DNA of 7,441 bases from contig JADYYV010000331.1 of the NCBI GenBank assembly GCA_020853455.1, positions 1-7,441 on the forward strand. Direction: 5' to 3'. Positions within the stretch are counted from its first letter, which is position 1; each line of letters starts with the position of its first letter. Positions 5,910-7,441 of the stretch are shown here, piece after piece. The stretch comes from Alphaproteobacteria bacterium (GTDB lineage Bacteria > Pseudomonadota > Alphaproteobacteria > Micavibrionales > UBA2020). The position numbers and the translations under genes were made by a program. Under the pieces are notes generated by a model that made no database searches, was not told the origin of the DNA, and worked only from the letters and a program-made list of their open reading frames with translations.

Positions 5910-6785
5910 ATGAAAAAAACAGCAGCTCAAGCCAAGAAAAAAGCCCAGAAACCCGTAAAAGCACCCAAAAAACCGGCTAAAAAGCCCGCAAAACTGCTGG
6001 GAAGGGGCGAACCCGCGCCAGTACGCGTCGAAAACCAGCGCGGCAAGGCAAAATGCGTCATCGTCTGCGATCATGCCAGCAACCGCGTTCCGGCTTCGCT
6101 TGGCACGATGGGCCTGTCCAAGGCCGACCTGAAAAAACACATCGCCTGGGATCCGGGCACCGAAGACATCGGCTATTACCTGTCGAAAAAAATGGACGCG
6201 GCGCTGGTGCTGGCCAACTACTCCCGCCTTGTGGTCGACCTGAACCGGGGCGAAGACGCACCCGAATGCATGCGCGCGGAATCCGACCATATCCGCATCC
6301 CCGCTAACGAAGGCCTGAGCGGCGCGCAGAAAAAACAGCGCATCGCGGAAATTTTCAATCCGTATCACAAGGTTTTGGGCGCGCAGCTGAAACGCCACAT
6401 CGACAAGGGCGTCGCGCCGCTTTTGCTGTCGCTGCACAGCTTTACGCCTGAAATGGACGGCTTCAAGCGTCCGTGGCATATCGGCGTGCTGTGGAACAAG
6501 GAAGAAGGGATTGCGAAGCGTCTGGTTGAATCCTTACGCAAGCACAACCCGGATCTTCGCATCGGCGACAACGAACCCTATTCGCTGAAGGCGTCGAACG
6601 TCACCAAAAACACCATCAGCACCCATGCCGAAGCGCGCGGCCTGCCCTATGTGATCGTCGAATTCAGACAAGATCTGGTGGGTACCAAGGCAGGGGCACG
6701 CAAGTGGGCGGAAATTTTCCTGCAGTCGCTTGTTCCGGTCATCGCCGACCCCGAACTTTACCGCCTGAAAAAGCGCCGGAAGTAA
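5910..6785 (+). CDS. N-formylglutamate amidohydrolase (FGase) family protein with lysine-rich N-terminal tail
   Basis: This belongs to the FGase family, metal-dependent hydrolases related to the zinc carboxypeptidase fold; the best-known member HutG splits N-formylglutamate to formate and glutamate. Conserved blocks (numbered from ATG 5910, 291 residues) are CDHASNRVP with His55, DPGTED (81-86), VVDLNR (108-113), LLSLHSFTP with His176, and VEFRQDL with Glu251; the two histidines and the glutamate are the probable metal and catalytic residues. The first 28 residues are 12 Lys, 7 Ala and 4 Pro, like a histone H1 tail. No signal peptide or membrane helix is seen, so it is probably cytoplasmic. 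The start is uncertain: ATG 5886 and ATG 5847 are in frame and overlap rodA, but ATG 5910 lies 13 bases after the rodA stop in an A-rich, unstructured stretch. No hut genes are nearby, so the true substrate is unknown. I assign no symbol. Confidence 0.85.
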   Translation: MKKTAAQAKKKAQKPVKAPKKPAKKPAKLLGRGEPAPVRVENQRGKAKCVIVCDHASNRVPASLGTMGLSKADLKKHIAWDPGTEDIGYYLSKKMDAALVLANYSRLVVDLNRGEDAPECMRAESDHIRIPANEGLSGAQKKQRIAEIFNPYHKVLGAQLKRHIDKGVAPLLLSLHSFTPEMDGFKRPWHIGVLWNKEEGIAKRLVESLRKHNPDLRIGDNEPYSLKASNVTKNTISTHAEARGLPYVIVEFRQDLVGTKAGARKWAEIFLQSLVPVIADPELYRLKKRRK

Positions 6786-6813
6786 CCATAATACTGGTGT
6801 TTTCGCATAGCCT

Positions 6814-6870
6814 GAATCACACGCCGGAATCGCTGAAAAGCCTTTAACGGCGCGACTTTTCGCGTGATTC
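6814..6870 (+). promoter_or_regulatory. Cluster of three GANTC sites upstream of dnaN
   Basis: GAATC at 6814-6818, GAATC at 6827-6831 and GATTC at 6866-6870 fall within 57 bp. GANTC is the target of the cell-cycle DNA methylase CcrM in alphaproteobacteria, and its methylation state controls promoters bound by GcrA. The last site overlaps the proposed -35 region of the dnaN promoter. Chance would give about 0.2 such sites in this length. The sites are seen directly; a regulatory role is inference. Confidence 0.5.
6814..6870 (+). repeat. Nested inverted repeats before dnaN
   Basis: An outer pair GAATCAC (6814-6820) / GTGATTC (6864-6870) encloses an inner pair CGCCG (6822-6826) / CGGCG (6848-6852). 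The outer arms start 50 bp apart, about five helical turns, and each contains a GANTC site. No T-run follows, so this is not an intrinsic terminator for the FGase gene. Confidence 0.45.
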
Positions 6871-6880
6871 TCTATCGCGC
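6850..6880 (+). repeat. Two mutually exclusive short stems before dnaN
   Basis: GCGCGA (6850-6855) can pair over five bases with TCGCG (6860-6864, loop CTTT) or over six bases with TCGCGC (6875-6880). Both options lie upstream of the predicted dnaN transcription start, so they would matter only as DNA sites or in readthrough RNA from the FGase gene. Confidence 0.3.
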
Positions 6881-6892
6881 TGTTGCTATAAT
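6864..6892 (+). promoter_or_regulatory. Extended -10 promoter of dnaN
   Basis: TATAAT at 6887-6892 is a perfect -10 preceded by TGC (6884-6886). The -35 is weak: GTGATT at 6864-6869 with a 17-base spacer matches TTGACA at three positions, which an extended -10 can offset. Transcription would start near 6899, giving a leader of about 48 bases. The core TTGCTATAATT (6883-6893) is identical to that before mreC. Confidence 0.7.
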
Positions 6893-6946
6893 TTCAGCAT
6901 TACATTACACCAGACTGCATAACCGAATTTAAGGGATGGTTTCGTC

Positions 6947-7441
6947 ATGAAATTCACCATTGATCGCGCCGATTTGCTCCGCTCCCTGAACCACGTTCAT
7001 AGCGTGGTCGAACGCCGGAACACCATTCCAATTCTGGCCAACGTCCTGCTGCGCGCGGAAAAAGATTCTCTGTCCCTCACGACGACCGACATGGATCTCG
7101 AAATCGTTGAATCGGTATCGGCACATTCGTCGCAGCCCGGCGCAACCACCGTTCCCGCGCATACGCTCTATGACATCGTGCGCAAGCTGCCCGATGCATC
7201 GACCGTCGAATTCACGACCGGCGCCGGTGAAACCACGCTGCTGGTGAAGGCCGGTAAGTCCACCTTCCGCCTCGGCTGCCTGCCCACCGAAGACTTCCCC
7301 AAAATGGGCTCGACTGAAAAATTCTCGTACAGCTTCTCCGTCCCCGCGGCCGACCTGCGCACGCTGATCGACCGCACGCGCTTTGCGATCTCGAACGAAG
7401 AAACGCGCTATTACCTGAACGGCATCTATCTGCACGCGGCC
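6947..7441 (+). CDS. dnaN: DNA polymerase III beta subunit (sliding clamp), 5' part
   Basis: DnaN is the ring-shaped clamp that holds DNA polymerase III on DNA. The window holds 165 codons of a gene that usually has about 370; the frame is open to the last base, so the gene is cut by the window edge, not broken. The N-terminus MKFTIDRADLLRSLNHVHSV, followed by VERRNTIPILANVLLRA, is the typical alphaproteobacterial start of domain I. TTTDMDLEI, the VPAHTLYDIVRKLPD helix and FRLGCLPTEDFP follow. Domain II begins around residue 124 (YSFSVPAADLRTLIDRTRFAIS), with EETRYYLNGIYLHA at the edge. ATG 6947 is preceded by AAGGGA (6931-6936), somewhat far at about 10 bases. It has its own promoter and is not next to dnaA on this side, unlike the classical dnaA-dnaN order. 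Confidence 0.96.
   Translation, partial: MKFTIDRADLLRSLNHVHSVVERRNTIPILANVLLRAEKDSLSLTTTDMDLEIVESVSAHSSQPGATTVPAHTLYDIVRKLPDASTVEFTTGAGETTLLVKAGKSTFRLGCLPTEDFPKMGSTEKFSYSFSVPAADLRTLIDRTRFAISNEETRYYLNGIYLHAA

Noticed and set aside
6786..6946. A replication origin or DnaA-box cluster next to dnaN
   Set aside because: No sequence close to TTATCCACA and no AT-rich unwinding stretch is present in the gap; dnaA is not adjacent.
6936..6950. A four-codon upstream frame (MVSS, stop TGA) overlapping the dnaN start in ATGA
   Set aside because: The AAGGG purine run abuts its ATG with no spacing, so it would initiate poorly; the frame is too short to be more than chance without conservation.

Overview
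The window is an ordinary-looking chromosomal segment from an alphaproteobacterium with moderately high GC (about 55-60 % by eye). All genes lie on the + strand and are tightly packed. The assignment rests on the Cys-less ribosomal protein L36, the order mreB-mreC-mreD-mrdA-rodA, the style of the PBP2 and DnaN N-termini, and GANTC sites in the gaps between genes. I cannot name a genus. No mobile element, CRISPR array, tRNA or rRNA is visible.

Layout: (1) 1-107, the 3' end of rpmJ (ribosomal protein L36). (2) 161-1201, mreB, the actin-like filament of the elongasome. (3) 1202-1347, a 146-bp gap with a hairpin at the mreB stop and a clear extended -10 promoter. (4) 1348-2244 mreC (probable TTG start) and 2241-2783 mreD, which overlap by 4 bp. 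(5) 2784-2833, a 50-bp gap with a possible leaderless promoter for the next gene. (6) 2834-4762 mrdA (PBP2 transpeptidase) and, 3 bp later, 4766-5896 rodA (SEDS glycosyltransferase). (7) 5910-6785, an N-formylglutamate amidohydrolase (FGase) family protein with a lysine-rich N-terminal tail, placed directly behind rodA. (8) 6786-6946, a 161-bp control region with three GANTC sites, nested inverted repeats and an extended -10 promoter. (9) 6947-7441, the 5' part of dnaN (beta sliding clamp).

MreB, MreC, MreD, PBP2 and RodA together form the rod-shape machinery: MreB filaments on the inner membrane face position, via MreC and MreD, the RodA polymerase and PBP2 cross-linker that build side-wall peptidoglycan. 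The promoter evidence suggests three or four transcription units (mreB; mreCD; mrdA-rodA-FGase, possibly continuous with mreCD; dnaN).

I see no clearly new system. The points most worth a second look are the FGase protein with its histone-H1-like tail in an elongasome operon, the GANTC cluster at the dnaN promoter (a candidate CcrM/GcrA cell-cycle control site), the possible leaderless mrdA transcript, and an 11-mer core shared by the mreC and dnaN promoters.
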